Virus record (IMG/VR): IMGVR_UViG_3300037674_001117
Coordinates: 1 to 35,422 of that record
DNA from: a virus
DNA length: 35,422 bases
Strand: one strand, 5' to 3'
A program made the position numbers and the translations under genes. Under the pieces are notes generated by a model. That model saw only the letters and a program-made list of their open reading frames with translations. It searched no databases and was not told the origin of the DNA. Of this stretch, positions 1-8,606 are shown one piece after another (position 1 is the stretch's first letter; the number at the start of each line of letters is the position of its first letter).

Positions 1-410
1 TGACCATCATTTATAAAATCTTGATGTGCTCGACCTGAATGATAACAATTAAATCCTATTGCCCCAAACTCTTTTAATTCATTTCCTATTACAAAATCAT
101 TAAATGTTGAGAAAAAAGTTGGTTGTAATGGAAAACAATCGTGTTGAAACCAAACAATAACCTTCACTCCCCTATCTCCAAAATAATTACAGGCGGTGGT
201 TAAGTTATTTTGCATTCCTCGTTCTTCTCTATCTTGATAAACTACTCCGAACTTATCACATATTGCCTTACCACTTTCTTTATTTTCATCATCAGAGTCT
301 TCATCTATATTTAATATATCAAAACCTTCTGTATTTACTTTATTTAACCAATTATATAACAAATTATAATTGTTTCTACTTGTAAATAATATACCTATTT
401 TTTTATTCAT
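1..410 (-). CDS. Putative GT-A (GT2-like) glycosyltransferase, cut by the left edge
   Basis: The first 136 codons of a gene that continues beyond the window. The start ATG at 410 overlaps the end of the SGNH hydrolase gene by 8 bases (ATGAATAA). The protein opens with a short strand (KKIGILFTS), then NIDEDSDDEN, which resembles the acidic loop after strand 2 in GT2 nucleotide-sugar binding domains. VIVWFQHDCFP lies where GT-A enzymes carry the metal-binding DxD, here reduced to HD. This fits a small GT-A transferase like several others in the window. Donor and acceptor are unknown. The family call is from fold-like pattern only, and the C-terminal half is not visible. Confidence 0.55.
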   Translation of the reverse strand, partial: MNKKIGILFTSRNNYNLLYNWLNKVNTEGFDILNIDEDSDDENKESGKAICDKFGVVYQDREERGMQNNLTTACNYFGDRGVKVIVWFQHDCFPLQPTFFSTFNDFVIGNELKEFGAIGFNCYHSGRAHQDFINDG

Positions 411-1284
411 TGTCTTTTTTCAATCTATTTAATAACACTTCACTAATAAGTTTATGAAAATGTTTTGATGGATGTTCATCTGTTACTCCTAAATGTCCCA
501 AATCTCCATTTATTTCAAATCCATATTCACCTTTATTTTCTCTCCCAAGACATAATAGTGGATACTTAGTTGTCAATTCATCATAACTATTATATTCTTT
601 ACCCTTATATGGTATTTTAACAAAATATGGTTCTTTTCGTAAAAAATATGCTATATCGGATGGATAACTCCACACTAAAAGTTGAACATTTAACTCTTTA
701 CATAATTTATAAAGTTCTTTTACTTGTAATATAGTATTATGTAAACATTCTTTATATTCGTACTCATAATTCCAATCTCCAACACGGTCTATTTCTGGAG
801 GTAAATCTCTTTCTATATGTGTAAGTTGTAATATAACAAATTTAATTTCTCTATTTAATAACTTATCATTCTGTAATCTAAAATCGGGTTTCTTATCTGA
901 TTTATTTGGCCACCATTGTGGTGGGCCCCACCCTTTATATCCAGGATGGTTTGGATCCACATCCACTTGAAGTAAAAGAGTATTACCTATTAAATTAATA
1001 TTATTTCTATTTTCTCCACCAGTCTTTTCCTTTGTGATATAATCCATATCAAGTTCTTTTGAAATCAAATCAATGTATCGTAACGATTTAATAGATTCTA
1101 AATCTCCATTGGTTATTTTATGATGTAAATTCATCCATTGAAAATGAGAACCTTGTAAATCTGATAATAGAAAATCTTTTATTTCTTCCTTAGTCATTTT
1201 ACTATTTTTTATCCAATCATAATAATATAACCCTTGTCCCCAAGTAAAAGAATCTCCCACTGCTACAAATATGTCCTTAGCCAT
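403..1284 (-). CDS. SGNH/GDSL-like hydrolase or O-acyl esterase
   Basis: A 293-residue protein. Block I of SGNH hydrolases is visible as GDSFTWGQG at residues 10-18, with the nucleophile Ser12. Near the C-terminus VTDEHPSKHFH (267-277) matches the block V Asp/His segment, with D269 and H271. No signal peptide or membrane segment is seen, so it should act in the cytoplasm. Family members remove or transfer acyl groups, often acetyl on sugars. Next to GDP-sugar and transferase genes, a glycan O-acetyl esterase or transferase is plausible, but that is inference. Its start overlaps the end of the gmd-like gene by 8 bases. Blocks II and III (Gly, Asn) could not be placed with certainty, so a divergent member is possible. 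Confidence 0.65.
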   Translation of the reverse strand: MAKDIFVAVGDSFTWGQGLYYYDWIKNSKMTKEEIKDFLLSDLQGSHFQWMNLHHKITNGDLESIKSLRYIDLISKELDMDYITKEKTGGENRNNINLIGNTLLLQVDVDPNHPGYKGWGPPQWWPNKSDKKPDFRLQNDKLLNREIKFVILQLTHIERDLPPEIDRVGDWNYEYEYKECLHNTILQVKELYKLCKELNVQLLVWSYPSDIAYFLRKEPYFVKIPYKGKEYNSYDELTTKYPLLCLGRENKGEYGFEINGDLGHLGVTDEHPSKHFHKLISEVLLNRLKKDNE

Positions 1285-2245
1285 AAAACTCTACCCAATG
1301 TTCAACCATTTCATCTAACATAGTTTCAAAAGTATATTCGTGTTTCCAATCTAACATCCATCTAGCTTTACCAGAATCACCTTTTAAATCATTTAATTCT
1401 TCTGGTCTCATAAATCTTTCATCTACTCCGACATAATCTTTATAATCTAAATCCAATTTACCAAATACATACTCACATAATTCTCTAACTGTATGTGATA
1501 CTCCTGTAGAACAAACAAAATCATCTGGAGTATCTTGTTGTAAAATTAACCACATACAATTCACATAGTCTTTTGCATGTCCCCAATCTCGTGTGGCATC
1601 TAAATTACCTAATAGTAACTTATCTGTCAATCCATACTTAATTCTAACTGCCTCTTTTACTACCTTGTTAGTTACAAAGTTACTTCCTCGTCTTGGTGAT
1701 TCGTGATTAAATAATATTCCATTACTTGCAAACAAATTATATGAATTTCTATAATTTCTCGTAATATTATAACCATAAACTTTTGCACATCCATAAGGAC
1801 TCGTTGGATGCATTGGTGTCGTTTCTCTCTGAAAACCGTCTTCATCAAATGAATTACCAAACATCTCTGAAGATGATGCCTGATAGAATTTTGAATTAGG
1901 ACACAACAATTTCATAGATTCCAAAATATTCAATGTACCTATTGCCACTACTTGTGTGGTATAAATTGGTTGGTCAAATGATATTCTAACGTGAGATTGT
2001 GCTGCCAAATTATATATCTCATCTGGTTTTACTTGTTCTAATACTCTATTAAGTGATGCCAAATCTAACATATCTGCATATTCAAGATTAACTTCCTTAA
2101 AAACACTATCTAATCTCGCCGTTTGATTTTCCGCTACAGAATTTCTTTTTAATATTCCCCAAACCTCGTAACCTTTTTCTAATAATAATTCTGATAAATA
2201 ACTTCCATCTTGTCCGTTAATTCCTGTAATTAATGCCTTTTTCAT
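1277..2245 (-). CDS. gmd: GDP-mannose 4,6-dehydratase
   Basis: An extended short-chain dehydrogenase of 322 residues, slightly shorter than most Gmd (about 345-370). It converts GDP-D-mannose to GDP-4-keto-6-deoxy-D-mannose with bound NADP. Visible features: the Gmd-type nucleotide loop GINGQDGSYL (8-17), NLAAQSHVRISF (79-90), the active-site strand SSSEMFG (124-130), the catalytic Y151-x3-K155, and substrate-loop residues such as FNHESPRRG (179-187) and ATRDWGHAKDYV, all typical of Gmd rather than of UDP-glucose dehydratases. Its stop overlaps the SGNH gene start, and its start overlaps the stop of the ColD-like gene by 4 bases. Its product is the substrate of both neighbours, the ColD-like and ColC/Fcl-like enzymes. 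Confidence 0.93.
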   Translation of the reverse strand: MKKALITGINGQDGSYLSELLLEKGYEVWGILKRNSVAENQTARLDSVFKEVNLEYADMLDLASLNRVLEQVKPDEIYNLAAQSHVRISFDQPIYTTQVVAIGTLNILESMKLLCPNSKFYQASSSEMFGNSFDEDGFQRETTPMHPTSPYGCAKVYGYNITRNYRNSYNLFASNGILFNHESPRRGSNFVTNKVVKEAVRIKYGLTDKLLLGNLDATRDWGHAKDYVNCMWLILQQDTPDDFVCSTGVSHTVRELCEYVFGKLDLDYKDYVGVDERFMRPEELNDLKGDSGKARWMLDWKHEYTFETMLDEMVEHWVEFYG

Positions 2246-3393
2246 TTCGATATCTCTCCATTAATAATTTCTGTAATAAATGCTATTTCATCTACTGTTA
2301 ATTTTGGGTGGTTTGGAACATAAAATCCATCCTTATCTATAATAGATACATTTGGTAATTCTAATTTTTCATAATGTTTAACATAAAATGGTTGTGTTCC
2401 CATTGAACCACAAATCATAGGTCTAACCTCAACATCATTTTCTTGTAATTTCTTAACTATCTTATCTCTATGTTCACTTATTACTGGATATGCAAAATTA
2501 GAAGTTAAAGAATCAAAATATGAAGTTGGTTTCCATTCCGTCTCTATTAACCTCTGATAAAGATAGTAATTATCTTCTCTCTGTTTTCCCCAATCATTTA
2601 AATTATCTATTTGAGATAATCCAACATATGCCTGTAAATCCGTTGACCTAAAATTAAATCCTGAATAATAAAATGTATATAACGCATTAAATTCTGAAAC
2701 TCCCCACTCCTCTTGTAATTTAATTTGAGTTTCTTTACTCAAATCTCTATCCCATCCATGACTTCGTATAGATACTAACAACTCATAAAAATCTTTATCA
2801 TCAGTTGAAATTATACCACCTTCAATTGTAGAAATATGATGACCAAAGAATGTCGAGAAAGTTGATGCCAAACCAAATGTTCCAAGTTTTTGTCCTACAA
2901 ATTCACAACCCATCGCCTCACAGGTGTCTTCCAATAATATAACTTCATACTGTTCACATAATTCTACTATCCTCTCCATATCTGGAACTAAGCCAAGAAC
3001 TGATACGAATAATAAAGCAGAGGGTGCTTCTTCTATAAATATTTTTTCCAAGTGTTCTAAATCTACTGATAAATCTTTCAGATTAGAATCACACAATAAA
3101 GGTTTTAATCCTAATTGTATTACTGGTGCCAAATCTGTTGCCCATGCTGTAGATGGTACTACAATTTTATTATTTCTTAAATAATCTCCTTGTTGTAGTG
3201 CCGATAATACTAATAAATTTGCAGATGAACCAGAATTTACAAATACTGAATGTTTTCTTCCTAACCAATTAGAAAACTTTTCTTCAAATTCTAATGTTAC
3301 CGCTCCCTTTGTTAATCTCGGATAAGTTTTTAACCACTCTATTAATCTATTGATATCTTTTTTATCTATTGTATCTTTTACTAAACTAATCAT
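2242..3393 (-). CDS. colD: ColD-like PLP-dependent GDP-4-keto-6-deoxymannose 3-dehydratase
   Basis: A DegT/DnrJ/EryC1/StrS-fold protein of 383 residues, near the 388 of E. coli ColD. NSGSSANL (53-60), the PLP-binding LLEDTCEAMG with D156 (153-162) and the segment FGHHISTIEGG (183-193) are visible. Sugar aminotransferases have Lys where this protein has His185. The same Lys-to-His change marks ColD and the CDP-sugar E1 dehydrases, which remove the C3 hydroxyl instead of adding an amine. With Gmd next to it, the likely reaction is GDP-4-keto-6-deoxymannose to GDP-4-keto-3,6-dideoxymannose. The gene overlaps gmd and the P-loop gene by 4 bases each, so they are likely co-translated. An aminotransferase such as perosamine synthase is unlikely without the Lys. 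Confidence 0.82.
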   Translation of the reverse strand: MISLVKDTIDKKDINRLIEWLKTYPRLTKGAVTLEFEEKFSNWLGRKHSVFVNSGSSANLLVLSALQQGDYLRNNKIVVPSTAWATDLAPVIQLGLKPLLCDSNLKDLSVDLEHLEKIFIEEAPSALLFVSVLGLVPDMERIVELCEQYEVILLEDTCEAMGCEFVGQKLGTFGLASTFSTFFGHHISTIEGGIISTDDKDFYELLVSIRSHGWDRDLSKETQIKLQEEWGVSEFNALYTFYYSGFNFRSTDLQAYVGLSQIDNLNDWGKQREDNYYLYQRLIETEWKPTSYFDSLTSNFAYPVISEHRDKIVKKLQENDVEVRPMICGSMGTQPFYVKHYEKLELPNVSIIDKDGFYVPNHPKLTVDEIAFITEIINGEISK

Positions 3394-3908
3394 TTTATCA
3401 TCCTAAAAAATTCTTCTTCTTCTAAAACTTTATAATCTCCAAGTGCCTCTACAAACTTATATGGTATTTCGTTTTTATTCAATTCTTCAATCCAATCTTT
3501 ATATCGATTTATTGTGTGAAGTAAACGAGCACTACTAAGCCTTTCATGTATCTTGCCCCGCAATTTAACTCTAACTTTATATTCAGAATATGGAATTCCA
3601 AGTATAATCACATTTTTTGAAAAACAATCATCATTGTCCTTATAAGCGTTTATTAACACGGTACGTTGTGGCTCCGTTAATCGATTATGATGAATACAAA
3701 TAAGTTGATCAACTATAGCTCCACCATCGTTCCGTTTTTTCCAATGACTTACTACTTCTGGAAACTCTAAATGAGTACTACTTATACTTCCTGTCGCATG
3801 AAATTCCATTGTTGGTGGTAAATTATTAAGTTCTAATATTCTATCTTTTTTATTCTCCATAAAATAGGTTTTTCCTACACACGTGGGGCCAGAAATAATA
3901 CTAATCAT
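3390..3908 (-). CDS. Small P-loop kinase-like NTPase of unknown substrate
   Basis: A 172-residue protein starting directly with a Walker A strand, GPTCVGKT at residues 7-14. An Asp-ending strand (GGAIVDQ) and a later NVIILGIP strand may be Walker B. An Arg-rich stretch with R at several turns (EYKVRVKLRGKIHERLSSAR) resembles the lid of small nucleoside or shikimate-type kinases. No substrate-specific motif is recognised. The gene overlaps colD and the colC/fcl-like gene by 4 and 8 bases inside the GDP-sugar block, so a sugar kinase or a nucleotide kinase feeding that block is conceivable. It could equally be an unrelated phage nucleotide kinase. Confidence 0.6.
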   Translation of the reverse strand: MISIISGPTCVGKTYFMENKKDRILELNNLPPTMEFHATGSISSTHLEFPEVVSHWKKRNDGGAIVDQLICIHHNRLTEPQRTVLINAYKDNDDCFSKNVIILGIPYSEYKVRVKLRGKIHERLSSARLLHTINRYKDWIEELNKNEIPYKFVEALGDYKVLEEEEFFRMIK

Positions 3909-4845
3909 TTAAAACCTCATTCAATTTCTCATATGTTTTTCTCATACCATCTTCCAAACTTGTAAATTCAAAATTGGGATATAACCCTAATAATTTTTCA
4001 GAACTAATATCTTTTCTAAACTGACCATCTGGTTTATCACTATCCCATTCAATTTTCAAATCTTCTTTCCCACAAACTTTTAATGCAGTTTCTGCCATTT
4101 CCTTAATTGTGAAATTAAAATTGGGTGCCACATTAAAACTTTCAACTATATCATTATCAATAACAAATTTAAATACTTTAGCCAAATCGTCCGCGTACAT
4201 AAATTGTCTATATGGTTTACCTGAACCAAACAATGTTATCTTATCTGTTGCATAATAAATCTTTTTAAGTAGTGCTGGTATGAAATGACTATGGTGGTCT
4301 TCAAATTTATCATACTCTCCATACAAATTACAAGGTGCTACCCAATTCCAACTCAATCCATATTGTTTATTATATGATTCTATTCTGGTTAACAAAGTTC
4401 TTTTAGCCATAGCATATGCAAAATTACCTGCTGGTGCCTTACCTTTAAAAACATCACCTTCCGTCATTGGATATTTATCTACCACATCTGGAAAAATACA
4501 ACTCGATAAACAAGCAGTTAATCTTTCAACTCCTTGTTCATGACTTGCCTTTAACACATTAGTATCTATTGATAAATTAGTTTCCAAATAATCAATAGGA
4601 TAGTTCATATTATCTTCAATACCACCCACTCTTGCTGCCAAATGTATAACCCTTTTAGGGTGGTAATATTTTAAAACATCACTCGTTTCTTTATAATTAG
4701 TTAAATCTACATCCAAACTTGATAAATATTTTACAGTATCTTGACCTTCTGGTTCAAACGGATGATTACTAATTATATATTTTTGTAAATGTTTACCAAC
4801 TAATCCACTCCCACCTGTAATTAATAAATCATATCTATTTTTCAT
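3901..4845 (-). CDS. GDP-L-colitose/GDP-L-fucose synthase-like epimerase-reductase
   Basis: An extended SDR enzyme of 314 residues with GGSGLVG (11-17), active-site LSSCIFP (113-119), Y144-x3-K148 and NLYGEYDKF followed by HSHFIPALL (185-193). Besides the Ser-Tyr-Lys triad it keeps the Cys (C116) and His (H187) that act as epimerisation acid and base in GDP-fucose synthase (E. coli Fcl C109, H179). It should therefore do both C3/C5 or C5 epimerisation and NADPH reduction at C4. ColC and Fcl are homologous, and sequence motifs alone do not separate them. The adjacent ColD-like gene favours ColC, giving GDP-L-colitose; Gmd alone would suit Fcl and GDP-L-fucose. It overlaps the DUF616 gene by 11 bases. 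Confidence 0.85.
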   Translation of the reverse strand: MKNRYDLLITGGSGLVGKHLQKYIISNHPFEPEGQDTVKYLSSLDVDLTNYKETSDVLKYYHPKRVIHLAARVGGIEDNMNYPIDYLETNLSIDTNVLKASHEQGVERLTACLSSCIFPDVVDKYPMTEGDVFKGKAPAGNFAYAMAKRTLLTRIESYNKQYGLSWNWVAPCNLYGEYDKFEDHHSHFIPALLKKIYYATDKITLFGSGKPYRQFMYADDLAKVFKFVIDNDIVESFNVAPNFNFTIKEMAETALKVCGKEDLKIEWDSDKPDGQFRKDISSEKLLGLYPNFEFTSLEDGMRKTYEKLNEVLND

Positions 4846-5647
4846 TTAATTTCACCTTGTGTATTCCTTTGTGTTGAAAGTGTGTGCACTCTCTAACATC
4901 TTCCTTTATCCAATTAAAATTTAATCTATTTTTCCACGCCACATAATTAAAACTCATTTGATCTAAATGACTATAATATTTCATTTCTTCCCACCATTCT
5001 TCTCCTACCTTCTTCACATCCGCTTCATTATGTCTTCTAACCAATACCATTGCACTTAATAATCCTAAATTGGGTGGATAATTTTCTCTCATATATTTAT
5101 CAGTTTGTTTCTGTATCAATTTAGGATCATCTTTATATGCCTTGATTCCCTTCCAAGGTTCTCTTTCTAAATTCTTTTCACCAAACTGAAATATCCTTCT
5201 TGCTTCTTCATAAATACAATTCCACGGATCAAGAGTACAACACATTTTATCATATACTGCCATATTTGGTTTCGGTGATGAATGTGCTGGAATGATTGCC
5301 CCCGTTTGTCCACCATCAGAAGCCTCATTATGATCCCACAAACATCCTTCTATCAATTCATTAACATCACCTCTACATTGTGCATTACCATCAACCCAAA
5401 CACTATACTCATATTCTGATAAAAATCTATGTGGTAGTGCCTTATGTTTTCTAGCATTTCTAACTGCTGGATTTTTTAACTCTGGATTATTATACAATGG
5501 TAAAGTATATCTAATATCCCAAGTATCCGATTTCATATCTTTACTATCAGTAAAACACACATAATCTACATTATCAGGTTTAACCAATGGTTCATATAAG
5601 AAATCATATCCACCAAAAATTGCAGTATAGACAACTACATTACTCAT
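4835..5647 (-). CDS. DUF616 (TOD1/MUCI70-type) glycosyltransferase-like protein
   Basis: A 270-residue protein with the DUF616 signature: YTAIFGGYDFL (7-17), VDYVCFTD (27-34), ARKHKALPHRF and VWVDGN (84-89), where the Asp would sit at the GT-A metal site. In plants this family includes TOD1 and MUCI70, linked to glycan synthesis; bacterial and phage members are uncharacterised. The middle has a long insertion rich in Cys and Trp. It ends four bases inside the start of the next gene, and lies between a GT-B-like transferase and the GDP-sugar synthase. A transferase role is an inference from family and neighbours. Confidence 0.72.
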   Translation of the reverse strand: MSNVVVYTAIFGGYDFLYEPLVKPDNVDYVCFTDSKDMKSDTWDIRYTLPLYNNPELKNPAVRNARKHKALPHRFLSEYEYSVWVDGNAQCRGDVNELIEGCLWDHNEASDGGQTGAIIPAHSSPKPNMAVYDKMCCTLDPWNCIYEEARRIFQFGEKNLEREPWKGIKAYKDDPKLIQKQTDKYMRENYPPNLGLLSAMVLVRRHNEADVKKVGEEWWEEMKYYSHLDQMSFNYVAWKNRLNFNWIKEDVRECTHFQHKGIHKVKLNEK

Positions 5648-6513
5648 AAATAAATCTCACCATCTACATAATTGTGTGCAATTGGAAACTGTCGTTGAAC
5701 TGTATAAAGTTTCGAATATCTACTAATGGTTTGTAAAGTACCACATTGATTACCTACATTTAACTTTGCCTTTGACCTAATATATAACTGAATTCTCAAA
5801 TCTATATTTCTCATGTCTAAGGCTGTTTTTGTAAAAAAGAATGGTGTTTCTCCAATAGGTTTATATGTCCAATAAAAATATGGTAATGGATTTTCTTTTA
5901 AAATTTTAGTTATCTTGTAAGTTTCGTTCTTTAAGGTTAATTCATTATGGTTTCCATATTGAGTTCCAAATCTATCAGATACCAATAGTCCACCAAAAAC
6001 TTTATCACCTACAACTTGTTTTATAATCCCATCACCTAATTCTTTTTCCTCATCACTCCAATACATTTCTGGTCTACAGTCTTCCATTTCATTTTCTTCA
6101 AACTGCCAAAACTTTAACATTTGTTTAATAAGTGGTACATCAATAATATCTGTATCATATATTCTATAATGGTCGTGAAACACTTCATCATTAATCTCAT
6201 CAACAAACTCATCTACGAATGGATTATTGGCAAATATCAATTCTGAAATATTAGAATCCACTTCAAATATACTTTTAATCATTTTACTTGATGGTATTAT
6301 TACCTTACAATCTGGATACTTTTCTTTTAATAATCTCGGCATTGCAGATATTACTCCCCAATCTCCAATTCCTTGAGCACCTCTACATATAACAAATTCT
6401 TCATTTTCTAAATATTCATCTGGAATTCTTAATCCTTCTGAATTATCAAAACCTAAATTATCTACCTCACCTATAACGTGTAATTTATTATCAAAAATTC
6501 TATTAAACAACAT
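5644..6513 (-). CDS. Putative GT-B (GT9/heptosyltransferase-like) transferase
   Basis: A 289-residue protein. RGAQGIGDWGVISAMPRLLK (44-63) followed by KYPDCKVII resembles the N-terminal nucleotide-fold start of GT9 heptosyltransferases (GD-x-n-P-x-L-x-x-L-K then YP and a hydrophobic strand). The C-terminal half has VGNQCGTLQTISRYSK, placed like the donor-binding Gly/Ser turn of GT-B enzymes. It is shorter than typical GT9 proteins (about 320-350), and the family link rests on one motif. It overlaps the preceding GT2-like gene by 11 bases and the DUF616 gene by 4. Alternative: an unrelated Rossmann-fold protein. Confidence 0.5.
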   Translation of the reverse strand: MLFNRIFDNKLHVIGEVDNLGFDNSEGLRIPDEYLENEEFVICRGAQGIGDWGVISAMPRLLKEKYPDCKVIIPSSKMIKSIFEVDSNISELIFANNPFVDEFVDEINDEVFHDHYRIYDTDIIDVPLIKQMLKFWQFEENEMEDCRPEMYWSDEEKELGDGIIKQVVGDKVFGGLLVSDRFGTQYGNHNELTLKNETYKITKILKENPLPYFYWTYKPIGETPFFFTKTALDMRNIDLRIQLYIRSKAKLNVGNQCGTLQTISRYSKLYTVQRQFPIAHNYVDGEIYL

Positions 6514-7744
6514 TTATTAAATCCTTAGAATAATCCTCTAATTTTTTAATCTTAAACTTGAATACTTCTAATTCCAACTCTCCTACTTCACCTGAATCTT
6601 TAAGTATATCCGATAAATTCACTAATATCTGAAAATTCTGAGGTGATAGAAGGTTACAATCAAATTCAACCACCACATCATTTTTTGGTTCTATATGTTG
6701 AGAATGAATTTTTTTACTCAAATCAAATTGTGTATCTGGTTGTTCTTTCTTAATATAATCATTGGCACCTAATCCTTTATGTCCTACCCAATCTCCATAA
6801 ATATCACTACACCACGGCTCTAATTCTCTTAACATTTCAGTATTACAATTATGAACCACAAATCCTACATCATACTTCGGGGGAATGATTGGTTTCATCA
6901 GTGCATCATGTCGTACCATATGCCCCCATTTGCGTATGAAATTACGGGTGCTACGAAGGTTTTGCTTCAACCACTCACTACTCTCTCTACCTTTCATAAA
7001 CACTTGTCCCGCAGGATTTCTCATTGCCCCATCTTTGAATCTCGAACCTCTGGATGTCATATGATATACAAAACCTTTCCAAGTTTGTATTAATTCATAT
7101 CCTGCTAAAACAAACCGATTGAATATATCTGAATCTTCTTTTGATTGTGGGGCGTATAATGGATCGTGACCACCAATAGATTGAAAATCTTCCTTGTACA
7201 TTGCCCAAGGTGCAAATATACCTTCAGTAGTTTCTTTTACTTCTTGTTCAATAATATTTGTCCAAGGTGTTTCCTCGTCTAAAAACTTCATAAGTCCTAA
7301 TTCATCAAATTCTTCAGGTTCTATACCAAAATCTTGTAATATCTTTTCGGGCCCGTCAGGATGTAGTGGTGGCTCTATTCTTGTAGCACTTACTACCTTT
7401 CCTCTTTCTAAATGTTTTAAGACTTCTTCATCCATCTTGGGACACGCATACATATCAGCATGAAAAATCATCACAATATCATTTGAAGCCAACTCCACTA
7501 ATGTATCATATAAAATTGTATGACCTAATCTTTCAGGCCCTTCATTTCTATGTATCTTTACATTCTTATCCTTGTCGGCAATCTCGTTCATCCATTCCCA
7601 AGTTCCGTCATCAGAGAAATCATCGGCCCAACATATCTCGTGTCTGTATCCTAAATTCTTTCTGATACTATTATACGACCACTTTAAATATTTTAAATTA
7701 CTTCTACTTGGCTGTATAAAACTTATAATTCTATTATCTGACAT
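6503..7744 (-). CDS. GT2-family glycosyltransferase with C-terminal extension
   Basis: A 413-residue protein with an N-terminal GT-A domain: IISFIQPSRSN (6-16), ADDFSDDGTWEW (40-51) as the nucleotide-binding acidic loop, and IFHADMYACPKM with H95-A-D97 at the DxD position. GGHDP and KEDSDIFNRF in the middle match the acceptor-side ED region of GT2 enzymes. The last 130 residues (from about PPKYDVGFVV) form a second, unrelated domain of unknown role with alternating strands. No membrane segment. It lies between the GT-B-like gene and the tandem sulfotransferase-like genes and is 14 bases downstream of the latter. Donor unknown. Confidence 0.78.
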   Translation of the reverse strand: MSDNRIISFIQPSRSNLKYLKWSYNSIRKNLGYRHEICWADDFSDDGTWEWMNEIADKDKNVKIHRNEGPERLGHTILYDTLVELASNDIVMIFHADMYACPKMDEEVLKHLERGKVVSATRIEPPLHPDGPEKILQDFGIEPEEFDELGLMKFLDEETPWTNIIEQEVKETTEGIFAPWAMYKEDFQSIGGHDPLYAPQSKEDSDIFNRFVLAGYELIQTWKGFVYHMTSRGSRFKDGAMRNPAGQVFMKGRESSEWLKQNLRSTRNFIRKWGHMVRHDALMKPIIPPKYDVGFVVHNCNTEMLRELEPWCSDIYGDWVGHKGLGANDYIKKEQPDTQFDLSKKIHSQHIEPKNDVVVEFDCNLLSPQNFQILVNLSDILKDSGEVGELELEVFKFKIKKLEDYSKDLINVV

Positions 7745-7758
7745 TTTATTTCTTTACA

Positions 7759-8589
7759 TTATTTAAAATTTAAATAACGTTCACTTTCTTTTCTTATATT
7801 ATCTATTAGAGTTTGCTGATGCTTAAATTTCCATTTAAGTAATTCAAGTTCTCCAGAATGATAATGATACATCATATCTTCTATCCAACCTGTAGCAACC
7901 GACTCTATCATTAACGGACTAAATAACTGTTGATCTACTAAAATTTTTCCTTTTTTATATTGTTCCCAAAATAATTCTATCTGTGACTTAAAATGTCCTG
8001 GTGTTTTATGTGAGTAGGGTATCTCTGATATCCTATTCCAATTATCATCTTTCTCTTGTAACCATTCTAAAAATTTTGGATTACTTAAATCTTTTAATTC
8101 TAAAAAATATATATTAGGTAAATTAATTAATTCATCTAACTGGGTAAACGAATCTTCACATTGATTTTCAACATTTTTAGCATTATTCCATAGCCAAAAA
8201 CACGAATGTAATTTATGATACATCCAATAAATACCATAAATACCATATGGATCATGCATCTCTTTCATAAGATTAATTATTTTAAGAGTATTTTTATCAT
8301 TTTTTAAAAATCCGTTTTCAAAAACATTAAAATGAAATAATCTACCCGCCCCTGCACATATCCAAGGCTTACTTGTTTTTAATTCTTCTATATACCCACT
8401 TTTCCATTTACTCAATACATCTCTTATCAATATAACATAATAATGTTGATCATCTTTAGAATAATTACTCCATAAACGATGTCGTACTACATCGCCTCCG
8501 TTGGCCGACACTAATCCAAGAGTGCTAGTGCCCATCTTTTGTCTTAACCCTATTCCCCCGTTTTCTGTTCCTACATAATCAATTAACAT
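7759..8589 (-). CDS. Sulfotransferase-like protein, copy A of a tandem pair
   Basis: A 276-residue protein. Two motifs recall PAPS-dependent sulfotransferases: a Gly-rich GTENGGIGLRQKM at the N-terminus (7-19) in place of the phosphosulfate loop, and VILIRDVLSKWKSGY (52-66), with R56 and S64 matching the 3'-phosphate motif R-D-P-x-x-R-x-x-S-x-Y. The rest is Trp- and Tyr-rich, ending ESERYLNFK. It is a clear paralogue of the next gene upstream. Family assignment is motif-based; a sulfated glycan product is inference. No strong Shine-Dalgarno sequence is visible at this start, and 17 bases separate it from copy B. Confidence 0.6.
   Translation of the reverse strand: MLIDYVGTENGGIGLRQKMGTSTLGLVSANGGDVVRHRLWSNYSKDDQHYYVILIRDVLSKWKSGYIEELKTSKPWICAGAGRLFHFNVFENGFLKNDKNTLKIINLMKEMHDPYGIYGIYWMYHKLHSCFWLWNNAKNVENQCEDSFTQLDELINLPNIYFLELKDLSNPKFLEWLQEKDDNWNRISEIPYSHKTPGHFKSQIELFWEQYKKGKILVDQQLFSPLMIESVATGWIEDMMYHYHSGELELLKWKFKHQQTLIDNIRKESERYLNFK
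8068..8111. repeat. Direct repeat, 44 bases, copy 1
   Basis: An identical 44-base stretch recurs at 8916-8959, 848 bases away, in the same orientation and the same reading frame of the two sulfotransferase-like genes. It encodes the conserved YFLELKDLSNPKFL region. Such sharp identity within otherwise diverged copies fits a recent duplication, gene conversion or strong constraint, and could allow recombination that deletes one copy. Confidence 0.85.
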
Positions 8590-8606
8590 TCTATATTTTC
8601 TTTACA

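Noticed and set aside
920-932. Palindrome GGTGGGCCCCACC
   Set aside because: It arises from Trp/Gly/Pro codons of the SGNH hydrolase gene, is short, and has a one-base centre that cannot form a loop.
2242-3393. Reading the DegT-family gene as a sugar aminotransferase (perosamine synthase)
   Set aside because: The Lys needed to hold PLP for transamination is replaced by His185, as in ColD-type dehydratases.
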